Assembly (NCBI GenBank): GCA_033584155.1
Contig: CP138355.1
Location: forward strand, 1,558,501 to 1,622,500
Direction: 5' to 3'
From: Candidatus Electrothrix scaldis
GTDB taxonomy: Bacteria; Desulfobacterota; Desulfobulbia; Desulfobulbales; Desulfobulbaceae
Length of the DNA: 64,000 nt
Below are positions 53,534-62,987 of this stretch, piece after piece. The notes below the pieces were generated by a model. It had not been told where the DNA came from. It searched no databases and worked only from the letters and a program-made list of their open reading frames with translations. A program made the translations under genes and the position numbers. Numbering within the stretch: position 1 is the stretch's first letter; every line of letters starts with the position of its first letter.

Positions 53534-56500
53534 ATGGAAACCAATAACCCTTATATCGGCCCCCGTTCTTTTACCCGCAAGGAGCGGGATCGTTTTTTTG
53601 GCAGGGAAGTAGAGGCTGGTGATCTGCTTTCTCTGATCATTGCCGAACGTCTGGTTTTGTTTTATGCCCAATCCGGGGCAGGAAAGACCTCCCTCATTAA
53701 CACCTCTCTCATTCCCGGCCTGGAAGAGAATGCCCGAATAGTGCTCCCGGTTGGTCGAGTCGGAGGAGAGTTGCCTGCTGGCATCACAGATGTTGATAAT
53801 GTCTTTGTCTTCAGCCTGATGTCCCAGCTTGATCAGGGCGGGACAGATCCGGCCGTGCTTGCCTCGTTAAAATTGAGCGCCTTTCTTCGGGATCTGGTGA
53901 CGTCAGACGGTCGAACCTATCAGTATGACCCCCCACATGAGGATGAGACCTATGATGAGGATTTTGACGATGGGCCGATCTGTGTTTTGATCATTGATCA
54001 GTTTGAGGAAATTCTTCTTGCTCACCCGGATCGTTGGCAGGATAAGGCAGATTTCTTTGTGCAACTCAATCAGGTCATGCGGGATGATCCCAAGTTGTCC
54101 GTGGTACTTTCTCTGCGTGAAGATTACGTTGCGGCCCTGGAACCTTATGAACCCCTTTTGGCCGACCGGATGCGGGCTCGTTTTTATATGGAGCGCATGT
54201 GTCGACGTGCAGCCAGGGCAGCTGTAAAGCAACCAGCAGCAAAGGCAGGCAGGCCCTTTGCCCCTGGAGCAGCAGAAACCCTGGTTGATAATCTCAGCCT
54301 GATTCGCTCAGCCCGGAGCTCGGAGCCCCGTCCTGGTCAGTACATAGAGCCGGTCCAGTTGCAGGTGGTCTGTTTCCAGCTGTGGCGTAACCTGCCGCCG
54401 GGAGAAGATATTACCCTGGAGCAAGTTGGTCAGATTGGTAATGTAGATCATGCCTTAGCAGATTTCTATGAGCGGGCCGTGTTTGAAACCTTATCCAAGG
54501 CCGGAGGTTCTGAGCTGGCCTTGCGTCAGTGGGTTGACAGGAAGCTGATCACTTCGGGAGGCACGAGAGGAACCGTTTTTCAGGGCGAAAAAATGACCGA
54601 TGGTATGGAGAATAGGGTCGTCCGCCTGCTGGAAGACCGTTTCCTTCTTCGCGCTGAGAGCCGTTCCGGGGCAGTTTGGTATGAGTTGGTTCATGATCGT
54701 TTTGTAGAACCCATTTTACAGGCGAACCGGCAATGGTTGGATCGCCAAGGTCCTTTATTGCGAGATGCCCTGGCCTGGTTGGATTCTAATAAGAGAAACC
54801 GAAGTCTCCTCTACACTGGGGAGAAACTGGCAATGACCCTGGCAGACTTTGAGGATCTGCCAGTGCATGAGCCCGTGGTCATGGAGTTTCTTGAAGGATG
54901 CAAAGGACGACAGGCCTGGTTGGATGAGAAGGAGTCTGCGAATAAAAAATATCGTAAGTGGTTTAAGGCTGCCGTGTTGGTGACTGAGGTTGCGATGTTG
55001 GTGGGTATATGGGCTGGCGTGGCGACCTGGAGAGCAAAGAATGCAGAGCAGAGTGCCCTGGATGCGCATAAGAAAGCTAAGGACACCTTGGCCCGATTGC
55101 AAAAAACCGAGTCACTGAACATAGGTATGACCCTCAATGCCAAGGGAGAGTCTGAAGAGAGTAAACGGCATAATTTGAACGCCCATCTCTATTCGCTTCA
55201 TGCTATAGAGAGGCTTTCCCGGGACAATAAAGAGAGTAAGGCATACAAAGAAGCTGTTGGCAGAGCCCAGGCCAATCCGGTCCCGGTCCCGGCATTTATC
55301 GGGCACCACGACGGACAGGTCAATGACGTGGTCTTCTCATCCGATGGCCGCACTGTTGCCTCAGCATCGCGAAAAGAGATCAAAATCTGGAATGCGGTGA
55401 CTGGCAAGCAACTGCGTTCTCTCTCAGGGCAGAAGGAGGGGGTGTCCAGCATAGCTTTTTCACCCGATGGCCGCTTGCTCGCTTCGGGGTCATCTGATAC
55501 GACGATCGTTCTTTGGGAAGCGTCTACAGGGAAACGGGTACGCACCCTGAAGGGGCATACGGACAGGGTTGGGAACATCGTCTTTTCACCCAATGGCCGC
55601 TTGCTGGCCTCGACTTCCAAGGATATGACCATAGGCATCTGGAGTGTGAAAAGCGGGAAACGTCTTTATAGTCTGAACGGAGAAAGTAATGTAAGCAGGG
55701 TTGCCTTTTCTCCTGATGGACGTAACATTGCTGCCACCTTCTACGACGGAACGGTCGGTGTTTGGGAGGTGAAAGGCGGGAAGTGCTCAGAGGTGTTAGA
55801 TGGATATACAACTGCCCTGCACGGCATTTCTTTTTCCCCTGATATGCGCACCGTTGCCGCAGGGTCTTTTGGCAGAGTTGATTTTTGGGATGTGAAGAAA
55901 GGTGAACGTCTCCGCACGATTAAGCGCGATGATAATTGGCTCATTACCACGGTGCCTTTTTCTGCTGATGGACGAGTAATTGCATCAGGAAGCGGAAGTA
56001 ATATCATTTCTCTTCAGGATGTTGAGACTGGTGAATATCTCCGGATGTTAGAGGGCACATCTTCAGGGCGTGATATAGACTTTTCACCTGATGGTCAGAC
56101 ACTTGTGGCTTCTGGCTCCCGGAATAATACCCTCGGACTTTGGGAGACATACTCAGGTAGGCTGCACCACTTAAAAGGACATGTAGGGCAGGTTGTGACG
56201 CTTTGGTTTTCCAAGAAACAGAATCAGATAGTTTCCATTTCACGAGATAAAACCATAGCAAGATGGGATACTGCTACCGGGCGGCTTTTGCAGAAGAAAG
56301 AAATAGATATAGCAAGAACAGATCCTGTTATTTTTTCTTCTGATGGACGTATCTTTGCAACATTTTCCTATGGCGGCAGCGAGATTCGGATAGGGAAAGT
56401 GGCCACCGGAAAATGGCTGGCCCAGCTTGATGCAGGTACTTATATTGATAGTATTGCCTTTTCAGCAGATAGCCAGAGCCTTGCTGCTGCCTCTGGTTCG

Positions 56501-57700
56501 ACTATCAAGGTATGGGATCTGCTGACGGAAAAATGTTCACGCACATTTACCCTTGAAGAAGGCATGCGAGGGGTTGTGACCTTTTCCCCGGATGGTGGCC
56601 TTTTTGCTGCCAACGTAGGCTCTGGGACCATCGGTATTTGGGAGCTTGCCACAGGTAAGCGTGTACAAATCCTGGAAGGGGGAAGTGGCTTTGGTATTTT
56701 TTCTCCAGACCGCCGCCTTTTTGCCCATTTTGATACGCAAGCAAAGCCTCCCATCGTCAAGATCTGGGATATTGCAAGTGGTAAGATTATACAAACTCTC
56801 AGAGAGAGTAGTGATGTCCTGATGTTTCAGGCGAAATTTTCTCCTTCTGGTAATCTGCTTGCCTCAAGTTCTTTGGAGAAAAAGCTGAATATTTGGGATG
56901 TCCGAACCGGCACCCGTCTCCATATTTTGAAGGAAAAAAATATCTCGTATGAAAGCATTGTTGCTTTTTCCCCTGACGATCAATATCTGGTTTTTACCAC
57001 GGAAGATAATGCAGTAGGAATCTGGGATTTTTACCCGGCAGCGAACGAGTTCTCCGGTATTTCTCTGGATAAAAACGGTGGATATACGGTTGATTTACAG
57101 ACGTTACCCTATACGCTGGAAGGTATTGAACTCAAACCTTTGAATATCCAAGGAGGAAACTGGGATAAGGCGGCTCGTTGGAGTCGCTACCACCCCTTTT
57201 ATTGGTTACCTGCGGCGGAAAAAGGCGATAGCAAGGCTATGTTGCAGCTCGGCATTATTTATGATCGCAAGAACGACATCGTCCGTGCCTTGCGGTGGTA
57301 CCAAAAAGCCTTTAAGGCTGGCAATAAGCAGGCAAGAAAACAAGAAAGTATCCTCCTGCATTGGTTAGAAGATAAAGATAATTGGAAGAGGGTTCCTGAG
57401 CCTTTTCGGCGAGACTTTTGCAAAGCCAAGAAAGAATTCAAACTGCCTTTGGCGCTGAGCCTTGCTTGTACCCAAAAAAGGTATCCTGATGTGATTCCGG
57501 ATAAGGTGCTCAAAAAAATAAAGAAAAATCGTTCTTCGATAAAACGACCAAAAGGAATGAGTTTTCCTACCTTGTCCCGCAAGCTCAGGGAGAGCCAGCG
57601 GACTCCCTCGCGCTATACCCGGCCAAGAAGTACCCCACGGACTCCCCCAAAGAAAAAGAGGACCTTTCTCGATTTCTTCCATAATCTTGGTATACGCTAG
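53534..57700 (+). CDS. Membrane-spanning STAND NTPase with 14 WD40 repeats and Sel1-like tail, copy A
   Basis: A 1388-residue protein. Residues 5-440 are an nSTAND NTPase: N-terminal NNPYIGPRSF, Walker A AQSGAGKTSL (Lys51), Walker B VLIIDQFEEIL (about 150) and sensor-type SLREDYVAALEPY, with winged-helix-like RSGAVWYELVHDRFVEP. A hydrophobic helix (about 476-499) follows KKYRKWFK. Residues 580-1180 hold 14 WD40 repeats, enough for two seven-blade propellers. Residues 1210-1280 are Sel1/TPR-like (AAEKGDSKAMLQLGIIYD), then a basic tail. With one helix and a positive N-side, the propellers would be outside the cytoplasm. It would sense a signal and switch a partner, probably the SIR2 protein. 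Confidence 0.87.
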   Translation: METNNPYIGPRSFTRKERDRFFGREVEAGDLLSLIIAERLVLFYAQSGAGKTSLINTSLIPGLEENARIVLPVGRVGGELPAGITDVDNVFVFSLMSQLDQGGTDPAVLASLKLSAFLRDLVTSDGRTYQYDPPHEDETYDEDFDDGPICVLIIDQFEEILLAHPDRWQDKADFFVQLNQVMRDDPKLSVVLSLREDYVAALEPYEPLLADRMRARFYMERMCRRAARAAVKQPAAKAGRPFAPGAAETLVDNLSLIRSARSSEPRPGQYIEPVQLQVVCFQLWRNLPPGEDITLEQVGQIGNVDHALADFYERAVFETLSKAGGSELALRQWVDRKLITSGGTRGTVFQGEKMTDGMENRVVRLLEDRFLLRAESRSGAVWYELVHDRFVEPILQANRQWLDRQGPLLRDALAWLDSNKRNRSLLYTGEKLAMTLADFEDLPVHEPVVMEFLEGCKGRQAWLDEKESANKKYRKWFKAAVLVTEVAMLVGIWAGVATWRAKNAEQSALDAHKKAKDTLARLQKTESLNIGMTLNAKGESEESKRHNLNAHLYSLHAIERLSRDNKESKAYKEAVGRAQANPVPVPAFIGHHDGQVNDVVFSSDGRTVASASRKEIKIWNAVTGKQLRSLSGQKEGVSSIAFSPDGRLLASGSSDTTIVLWEASTGKRVRTLKGHTDRVGNIVFSPNGRLLASTSKDMTIGIWSVKSGKRLYSLNGESNVSRVAFSPDGRNIAATFYDGTVGVWEVKGGKCSEVLDGYTTALHGISFSPDMRTVAAGSFGRVDFWDVKKGERLRTIKRDDNWLITTVPFSADGRVIASGSGSNIISLQDVETGEYLRMLEGTSSGRDIDFSPDGQTLVASGSRNNTLGLWETYSGRLHHLKGHVGQVVTLWFSKKQNQIVSISRDKTIARWDTATGRLLQKKEIDIARTDPVIFSSDGRIFATFSYGGSEIRIGKVATGKWLAQLDAGTYIDSIAFSADSQSLAAASGSTIKVWDLLTEKCSRTFTLEEGMRGVVTFSPDGGLFAANVGSGTIGIWELATGKRVQILEGGSGFGIFSPDRRLFAHFDTQAKPPIVKIWDIASGKIIQTLRESSDVLMFQAKFSPSGNLLASSSLEKKLNIWDVRTGTRLHILKEKNISYESIVAFSPDDQYLVFTTEDNAVGIWDFYPAANEFSGISLDKNGGYTVDLQTLPYTLEGIELKPLNIQGGNWDKAARWSRYHPFYWLPAAEKGDSKAMLQLGIIYDRKNDIVRALRWYQKAFKAGNKQARKQESILLHWLEDKDNWKRVPEPFRRDFCKAKKEFKLPLALSLACTQKRYPDVIPDKVLKKIKKNRSSIKRPKGMSFPTLSRKLRESQRTPSRYTRPRSTPRTPPKKKRTFLDFFHNLGIR

Positions 57701-57735
57701 TGAAAATACGGAGCAATAATACGGAGCAATAAGTA

Positions 57736-58809
57736 ATGCCAAGAATCAAGAAGAGAGGAAAAGGAAAGGCGCAGGTTCCCGGCTGGCGGCGGAATATTAT
57801 TGAGCAGTTGCGGGAGGGCAAGGTTTTGCCCATTGTCGGTAATGCGATGCATAATGATTTGCTGCTCCAGGGGCATCAGCAAAGTGTGGAGGCATACCGT
57901 GACTTTCTTGCTGAGGAGCACGGGTATCTTCCGGCCTGCATCAAGGACCTTTCTCTTCCGGGCCTTGCCCGTTACCATACTATTATGCTCGGGTCTGCCG
58001 AGGGCAGGCGTTTGCCAGGCGCGGAACTCGCCGTGAAGCGGGAATACCTTAACTTTATTAAGAACCGCCTCTTTGATCTTGTTGAAGCCAGTGACACAGA
58101 GGGCATGATGACTGGCTTGCTGGAAGAGGAAGAGGCCCAGTTTGATCAGCACGATTTTTCCCTGATGGCCGCCAATCTCGGGCGACCTGCCTTTGCTGCG
58201 CCGGATGCGGATCCTCTCCTGATCCTTGCCAGCTTTGATATTCCCATCTATATCACCACCTCGTATCATTGTTTTTTGGAACAGGCCCTCTGGGCGGCAG
58301 GAAAGAAACCCCGCACCGGGCTCTGTTCCTGGTGGTCTTTTGATCCAAATCTGGTGCTTCCTGTCCCGGACCTCTTTGCTGATGATTATGAACCCAGCTT
58401 TCTGGAACCCCTGGTCTATCATCTGCACGGCCTGGACAGTTGCCCTGAGTCCCTGGTGCTGAGTGAGGACGATTATCTTGCTTTTCTGGTGAATATCTCT
58501 CAGGATCAGGTCAACAGCTCGCAGGAGAACAAGATGATTCATCCCCGCCTGCGCCATGCCCTGAGTGATTCCTCCCTGATGGTGTTGGGCTATGACCTTG
58601 GTGATTGGGATTTCCGTTCCCTGCTCTACGGATTGATTAAACGACGGCCTGCCCAACCTCGGAATCAGAGCGTCTGCGACCTCCAGTTGCAGCCTTCACC
58701 GGAAGATCTGGCCTTTCTGGAGCGTTATATGAGTGATGTGGATTTTGAGGTTTTTCAGGGGGATTTTGCGGAATATCTACGACAGGTGTATGTGGATTTG
58801 CAGCGGTAG
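57736..58809 (+). CDS. SIR2-like domain protein, copy B
   Basis: A 357-residue paralogue of the protein at 52484, sharing the start MPRIK and every motif: VLPIVGNAMHNDLLL, IPIYITTSYHCFLEQAL (Ser again where Asn is expected), VYHLHGLDSCPESLVLSEDDY and MVLGYDLGDWDFRSLLYGL. It differs by a short basic N-terminal extension and by inserts around residues 200 and 250. It begins 35 bp after STAND copy A and precedes STAND copy B, so the order SIR2-STAND is repeated. Shared active-site changes in both copies suggest a conserved property rather than decay. Confidence 0.82.
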   Translation: MPRIKKRGKGKAQVPGWRRNIIEQLREGKVLPIVGNAMHNDLLLQGHQQSVEAYRDFLAEEHGYLPACIKDLSLPGLARYHTIMLGSAEGRRLPGAELAVKREYLNFIKNRLFDLVEASDTEGMMTGLLEEEEAQFDQHDFSLMAANLGRPAFAAPDADPLLILASFDIPIYITTSYHCFLEQALWAAGKKPRTGLCSWWSFDPNLVLPVPDLFADDYEPSFLEPLVYHLHGLDSCPESLVLSEDDYLAFLVNISQDQVNSSQENKMIHPRLRHALSDSSLMVLGYDLGDWDFRSLLYGLIKRRPAQPRNQSVCDLQLQPSPEDLAFLERYMSDVDFEVFQGDFAEYLRQVYVDLQR

Positions 58810-58856
58810 GAGGATCCCCTTGTCCGCCCATTATTTTCGACCAACGGATCATTTAA

Positions 58857-58882
58857 GGGTAGCCACAGGGGGCTGCCCCTAC
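58857..58882 (-). repeat. GTAGGGGC hairpin repeat, short copy
   Basis: On the minus strand it starts GTAGGGGCAG at 58882 with the hairpin half GGGCAGC...GCTACCC. Only the first of the two hairpins of the 33048/35399 copies is present. It lies between SIR2 copy B and STAND copy B. Confidence 0.7.
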
Positions 58883-58896
58883 AAAAGATAAACGTT

Positions 58897-61800
58897 ATGA
58901 ATAATCCCTACATCGGTCCTCGTTCTTTTGCCCGCGAGCAGAGGGACCGTTTTTTCGGGCGCTCCCGCGAGGCGCGCAATCTCCTCTCTCTGGTTATTTC
59001 CGAGCGGCTGGTGCTGTTCTATGCCCAGTCCGGTGCGGGCAAGACCTCTCTGCTCAACACCTCTCTGATCCCTTCTCTGGAAGAAAATGAGCGCGCGGTT
59101 CTGCCTGTGGGGCGGGTGAGCGGGGAACTGCCTGCCGGGCTTGACGATGTGGATAATATCTTTGTCTTCAATCTTCTGACCCATCTTGACCAGAGCAATA
59201 CCGATCCAGCCTGTTTTGCCCGGATGGAACTGAAGGATTTCCTGGAGCATCTCAGCAGCGCGGACGGGGAAACCTATGCCTATGATCCTGCGGAGGCTGA
59301 GGAAGGGGAGGGGAGTAATGATGATGCGGATGATGAGGAAATGTTGCTCTATGTGCTCATCATTGATCAGTTTGAGGAGATCCTGACAGATCACCCTGAG
59401 CGCTGGAAGGATCGGGCCGGTTTTTTCCGCCAGCTGGATCAGGCCATGCGCCATGATCCGGGCCTTTTTGTTGTGCTGACCCTGCGTGAGGATTATGTCG
59501 CAGCCCTGGAATCGTATGCTCCGTTCCTGACGGACCGGATGCGCTCCCGTTTTTATATGGAGCGGATGGAGCGCAAGGCGGCCCTGGCAGCGGTGACCGG
59601 CCCGGCGAAGAAATACGGCAGGCCCTTTGCACCGGGTGCGGCGGAAGCTCTGGTGGATAATCTGAGTCTGATCCGTTCCTCCCGTAGCGCAGAACCCCGT
59701 CCTGGTCAGTACATTGAACCGGTCCAGTTGCAGGTGGTCTGTTTTCAGCTTTGGCGTAACCTGCCGCCGGGTGAGGAAATAACCCTGGAGGAGGTTGAGC
59801 AGATCGGCAATATAGATCATGCCCTGGCTGATTTTTATGAGCAGGCTCTGGCCGAGACCTTGCAGGCGAGCGGGGGATCAGAGCTGGAGTTACGCCAGTG
59901 GTTCGACAGGAAGCTGATTACCGAGGCGGGTACGCGGGGTACGGTCTTTCAGGGAGAGGAGGCAACCGGAGGGATGAATAACCGGGCTGTACGTTTGCTG
60001 GAAGATCGCTTTCTTGTCCGGGCCGAGAGCCGCGCCGGGGCGGTCTGGTACGAGCTGGTCCATGATCGCTTTGTTGAGCCGATTCGGCAGGCGAATCAGG
60101 AATGGTTGGAACGGCAGGGGCCATTGCTGCGCGATGCCTTGGCTTGGATTGAAAGTAACAAAACAGACCAAAGCCTGCTCTATACCGGAGAAAAGCTGGC
60201 AAAGGTCTTGGCTGAACGAGCCGAACGGAATGTGCTGGAGCCGGTGATTACGGAGTTTTTGGAGGATTCTCAAGCACGGCAGACTTGGTTGGATGAGAAG
60301 GAGGAGGCAAACCAGAGATTCCGCAAGTGGTTTAAAGTTGCGGTGGTAGTTGCTGCTGTGGCGATCATTGCGAGTTTGTGGGCGGGCTGGGCAACAGATG
60401 AGGCAAGAAGGGCTACGAAACAGGCGAAAGTGGCTGAAAAGGCGGCGATTATATCTCAAAAGGCGACTGAAAAGGCTCTGGATCAGCTTCGTAAAACCGA
60501 GACATTGAATATAGGCATGGCCCTGAATGCTAAGGCCGAAGTGGCGGAGAGCAAGGGGAGCAGATTGTATGCGAATTTGTACTCAATCTACGCTATGGAT
60601 AAGCTGGGAAAAAATAACAGAGATAGCAATGCATACATGGACGCAGTTATCCGGGCACAGGCTAATCCGGTTCCGGTACCTGCATTTGTTGGTCATCATG
60701 CTGATGATGTACGAAGCGTTGCCTTTTCACCTGATGGACGCACTGCAGCCTCTGCTTCATATGATAATACCATAAACATCTGGGACGTATCTACAGGTAC
60801 CCAGCTTAACGTTTTGAAAGGACATACGGATTGGATATCCACTATCGCCTTTTCCTTTGACGGTAGCTTGCTCGCCTCTGGGGCAAAGGATAAGAGTATC
60901 AGTATTTGGAAGGTATCTACTGGCGAATGCTTGCATATTTTGAAAGGGCATACAGGTATGATACGTAATGTTGCCTTTTCAGATGCAGGATACCTTCTCG
61001 CATCAAGTTCCAAGGATAATACTATTCGTATCTGGGATGTCTTCACGGGACAGCGCCTACACAAGATAGAAGTCGATAAAGCTGGTGGAGCCAGCAGTAT
61101 ATCGTTTCTTCCAGGTAGCCAAATTTTTGCTGCTGGCTGCTATGATGGAACAATAGGTATATGGGATGCGCAGATAGGCAAACGTCTAAACACGTTAGAT
61201 GGGTATAAAAGTTATGTGCTCAGTGTTGCCTTTTCTTCAAATGGCAGACTGCTTGCCGCAGGCTCTTTTGGAACAATTGACGTTTGGGATATCAAAAACA
61301 GCTACCGTATGCGCACTATTAAGACTGATGACAATTTGATGGTCTACAGCTTGTCTTTTTCTCCTGATGGGCAAACACTTGCGGCGGGAATTTTTACTAA
61401 CTCGATCCTTATGGTTGACGTTGAAAATGGTCAGTATATTTCTACGTTAGAAGGTATGACGTCTGGGCGTAGTATTGCTTTTTCTTCCGATGGTCAGACT
61501 ATTGTTGCTTCTGGATCTTGGAATAATACCACAGGTTTTTGGGAAATAACTCCAGGCAGGGTTCGTAATTTGAAAGGACATACGGGACGTGTGATTACTA
61601 TATGGTTTTCTCCTGACAGTCGCAATGTTACTTCTGTAGCGAGAGATAAAACTATCGGTATATGGGATAGTGCTACAGGTCGACGTTTGCAGAAAATACA
61701 TTTAGAAAAAATGACAGGAACTGATGACGTGAGGTTTTCCCCTGACGGCCACATGTTTGCTGCTGGCTCATGGAATAGTAATAGAATTCGTCTTGGTGAA

Positions 61801-62895
61801 GTTTCCTCAGGTAAATGGCTAAGGACTCTTGATGGGCACAATGATCAGGTTGATAATGTTTTGTTTTTTCCTGAAAATCGATTGCTTGCTTCTGTATCTT
61901 CAGATGAGAGTATAAAAATATGGGATGTACGGTCAGGAGAATGTCTAAGAACTTTGCAGTTAGAGAAGGGGACTAAGGGAGGTGTATCTTTCTCTCCAAC
62001 TGGCCGTATTTTTACCGCTAACCTCAATGACGAAGCTATTGGTATCTGGAACCTCAACACCGGAGAACGATTACTAACCTTGCCAGGAGAGAGTGGGGAT
62101 AGCACATTCTCATCAGATGGTCAACTGCTTGCTGTCCGTGACTCAAAGTATAGATTTATAACTATTTGGGATACATCTACTGGGCAACGTCTGCATACTT
62201 TGAAAATCCACAACGATAGCGTACTTTGGGTGATTTTTTCTCCCGACGGACGGTTCCTTGCTACAAGTTCACTTGACAGAGTCATCACTATATGGGATGT
62301 GAGAACAGGAAAACAGATTGACACGTTGAGAGAAGATAATATTGCCAACGAGAGCATCATAGCCTTTTCTCCTGACGGCAAAACCCTCGCCTTCACCACC
62401 GACGACAACGCCATCGGCCTCTGGGACCTGGAACCCACGATTAACGAATTCTCCGGCATTTCCCTTGACGAAAACGGCGAATACAAAATCGACCTGGATA
62501 CCCTACCCTATAAACTGGAAGGCCTGGAACTGCAACCCATCAAAGAAAAACAATCCGGCCCGAATAAACCTGCCCACTGGAGCCGCTACCACCCCTTCCA
62601 CTGGCTGCCTGCTGCTGAAAAAGGCGACAGCAACGCCATGTTGCAAATCGGTATTATCTACGACCGCAATAATGACATCACCCGCGCCCTGCGCTGGTAC
62701 GGCAAGGCCATCAAGGCTGGAAACGAACAGGCTGGAAAGCAGCAGGGCATCCTTCTCCACTGGCTGGAGGATAAAGAAAATTGGCAGACCGTGCCCGGTC
62801 CATTCCGAACCACCTTCTGCAAGGCAAAGGATGAGTTCGAACTGCCTTCCTCTGTGCTGACTCGTTGCACAACTCAGGAAGAGGAGCATCCATGA
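58897..62895 (+). CDS. Membrane-spanning STAND NTPase with 14 WD40 repeats and Sel1-like tail, copy B
   Basis: A 1332-residue paralogue of the protein at 53534: NNPYIGPRSF, Walker A AQSGAGKTSL (Lys49), Walker B VLIIDQFEEIL, a transmembrane helix at about 478-500, 14 WD40 repeats and the Sel1-like AAEKGDSNAMLQIGIIYD. The NTPase parts are nearly identical in places (RPGQYIEPVQLQVVCFQLWR), while the propellers have diverged blade by blade in the same order. Between about 60.7 and 62.33 kb the DNA is much more AT-rich than the NTPase and tail parts. It ends before the long basic C-terminus of copy A. The ATG follows a repeat element rather than a clear ribosome site. Confidence 0.87.
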   Translation: MNNPYIGPRSFAREQRDRFFGRSREARNLLSLVISERLVLFYAQSGAGKTSLLNTSLIPSLEENERAVLPVGRVSGELPAGLDDVDNIFVFNLLTHLDQSNTDPACFARMELKDFLEHLSSADGETYAYDPAEAEEGEGSNDDADDEEMLLYVLIIDQFEEILTDHPERWKDRAGFFRQLDQAMRHDPGLFVVLTLREDYVAALESYAPFLTDRMRSRFYMERMERKAALAAVTGPAKKYGRPFAPGAAEALVDNLSLIRSSRSAEPRPGQYIEPVQLQVVCFQLWRNLPPGEEITLEEVEQIGNIDHALADFYEQALAETLQASGGSELELRQWFDRKLITEAGTRGTVFQGEEATGGMNNRAVRLLEDRFLVRAESRAGAVWYELVHDRFVEPIRQANQEWLERQGPLLRDALAWIESNKTDQSLLYTGEKLAKVLAERAERNVLEPVITEFLEDSQARQTWLDEKEEANQRFRKWFKVAVVVAAVAIIASLWAGWATDEARRATKQAKVAEKAAIISQKATEKALDQLRKTETLNIGMALNAKAEVAESKGSRLYANLYSIYAMDKLGKNNRDSNAYMDAVIRAQANPVPVPAFVGHHADDVRSVAFSPDGRTAASASYDNTINIWDVSTGTQLNVLKGHTDWISTIAFSFDGSLLASGAKDKSISIWKVSTGECLHILKGHTGMIRNVAFSDAGYLLASSSKDNTIRIWDVFTGQRLHKIEVDKAGGASSISFLPGSQIFAAGCYDGTIGIWDAQIGKRLNTLDGYKSYVLSVAFSSNGRLLAAGSFGTIDVWDIKNSYRMRTIKTDDNLMVYSLSFSPDGQTLAAGIFTNSILMVDVENGQYISTLEGMTSGRSIAFSSDGQTIVASGSWNNTTGFWEITPGRVRNLKGHTGRVITIWFSPDSRNVTSVARDKTIGIWDSATGRRLQKIHLEKMTGTDDVRFSPDGHMFAAGSWNSNRIRLGEVSSGKWLRTLDGHNDQVDNVLFFPENRLLASVSSDESIKIWDVRSGECLRTLQLEKGTKGGVSFSPTGRIFTANLNDEAIGIWNLNTGERLLTLPGESGDSTFSSDGQLLAVRDSKYRFITIWDTSTGQRLHTLKIHNDSVLWVIFSPDGRFLATSSLDRVITIWDVRTGKQIDTLREDNIANESIIAFSPDGKTLAFTTDDNAIGLWDLEPTINEFSGISLDENGEYKIDLDTLPYKLEGLELQPIKEKQSGPNKPAHWSRYHPFHWLPAAEKGDSNAMLQIGIIYDRNNDITRALRWYGKAIKAGNEQAGKQQGILLHWLEDKENWQTVPGPFRTTFCKAKDEFELPSSVLTRCTTQEEEHP

Positions 62896-62987
62896 GGCCT
62901 GATCCTGATAGGATATTACCTTTGCGGCAGGAAGTTGCTGCATAAATCAAAATAAACGACTCCCCCTCCGCAAAGAGGAATAAAAAT

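Noticed and set aside
55270..62460. CRISPR-like or satellite repeats in the STAND genes
   Set aside because: The about 120-bp periodicity is protein-level WD40 repetition with diverged DNA, with no identical repeats or unique spacers.
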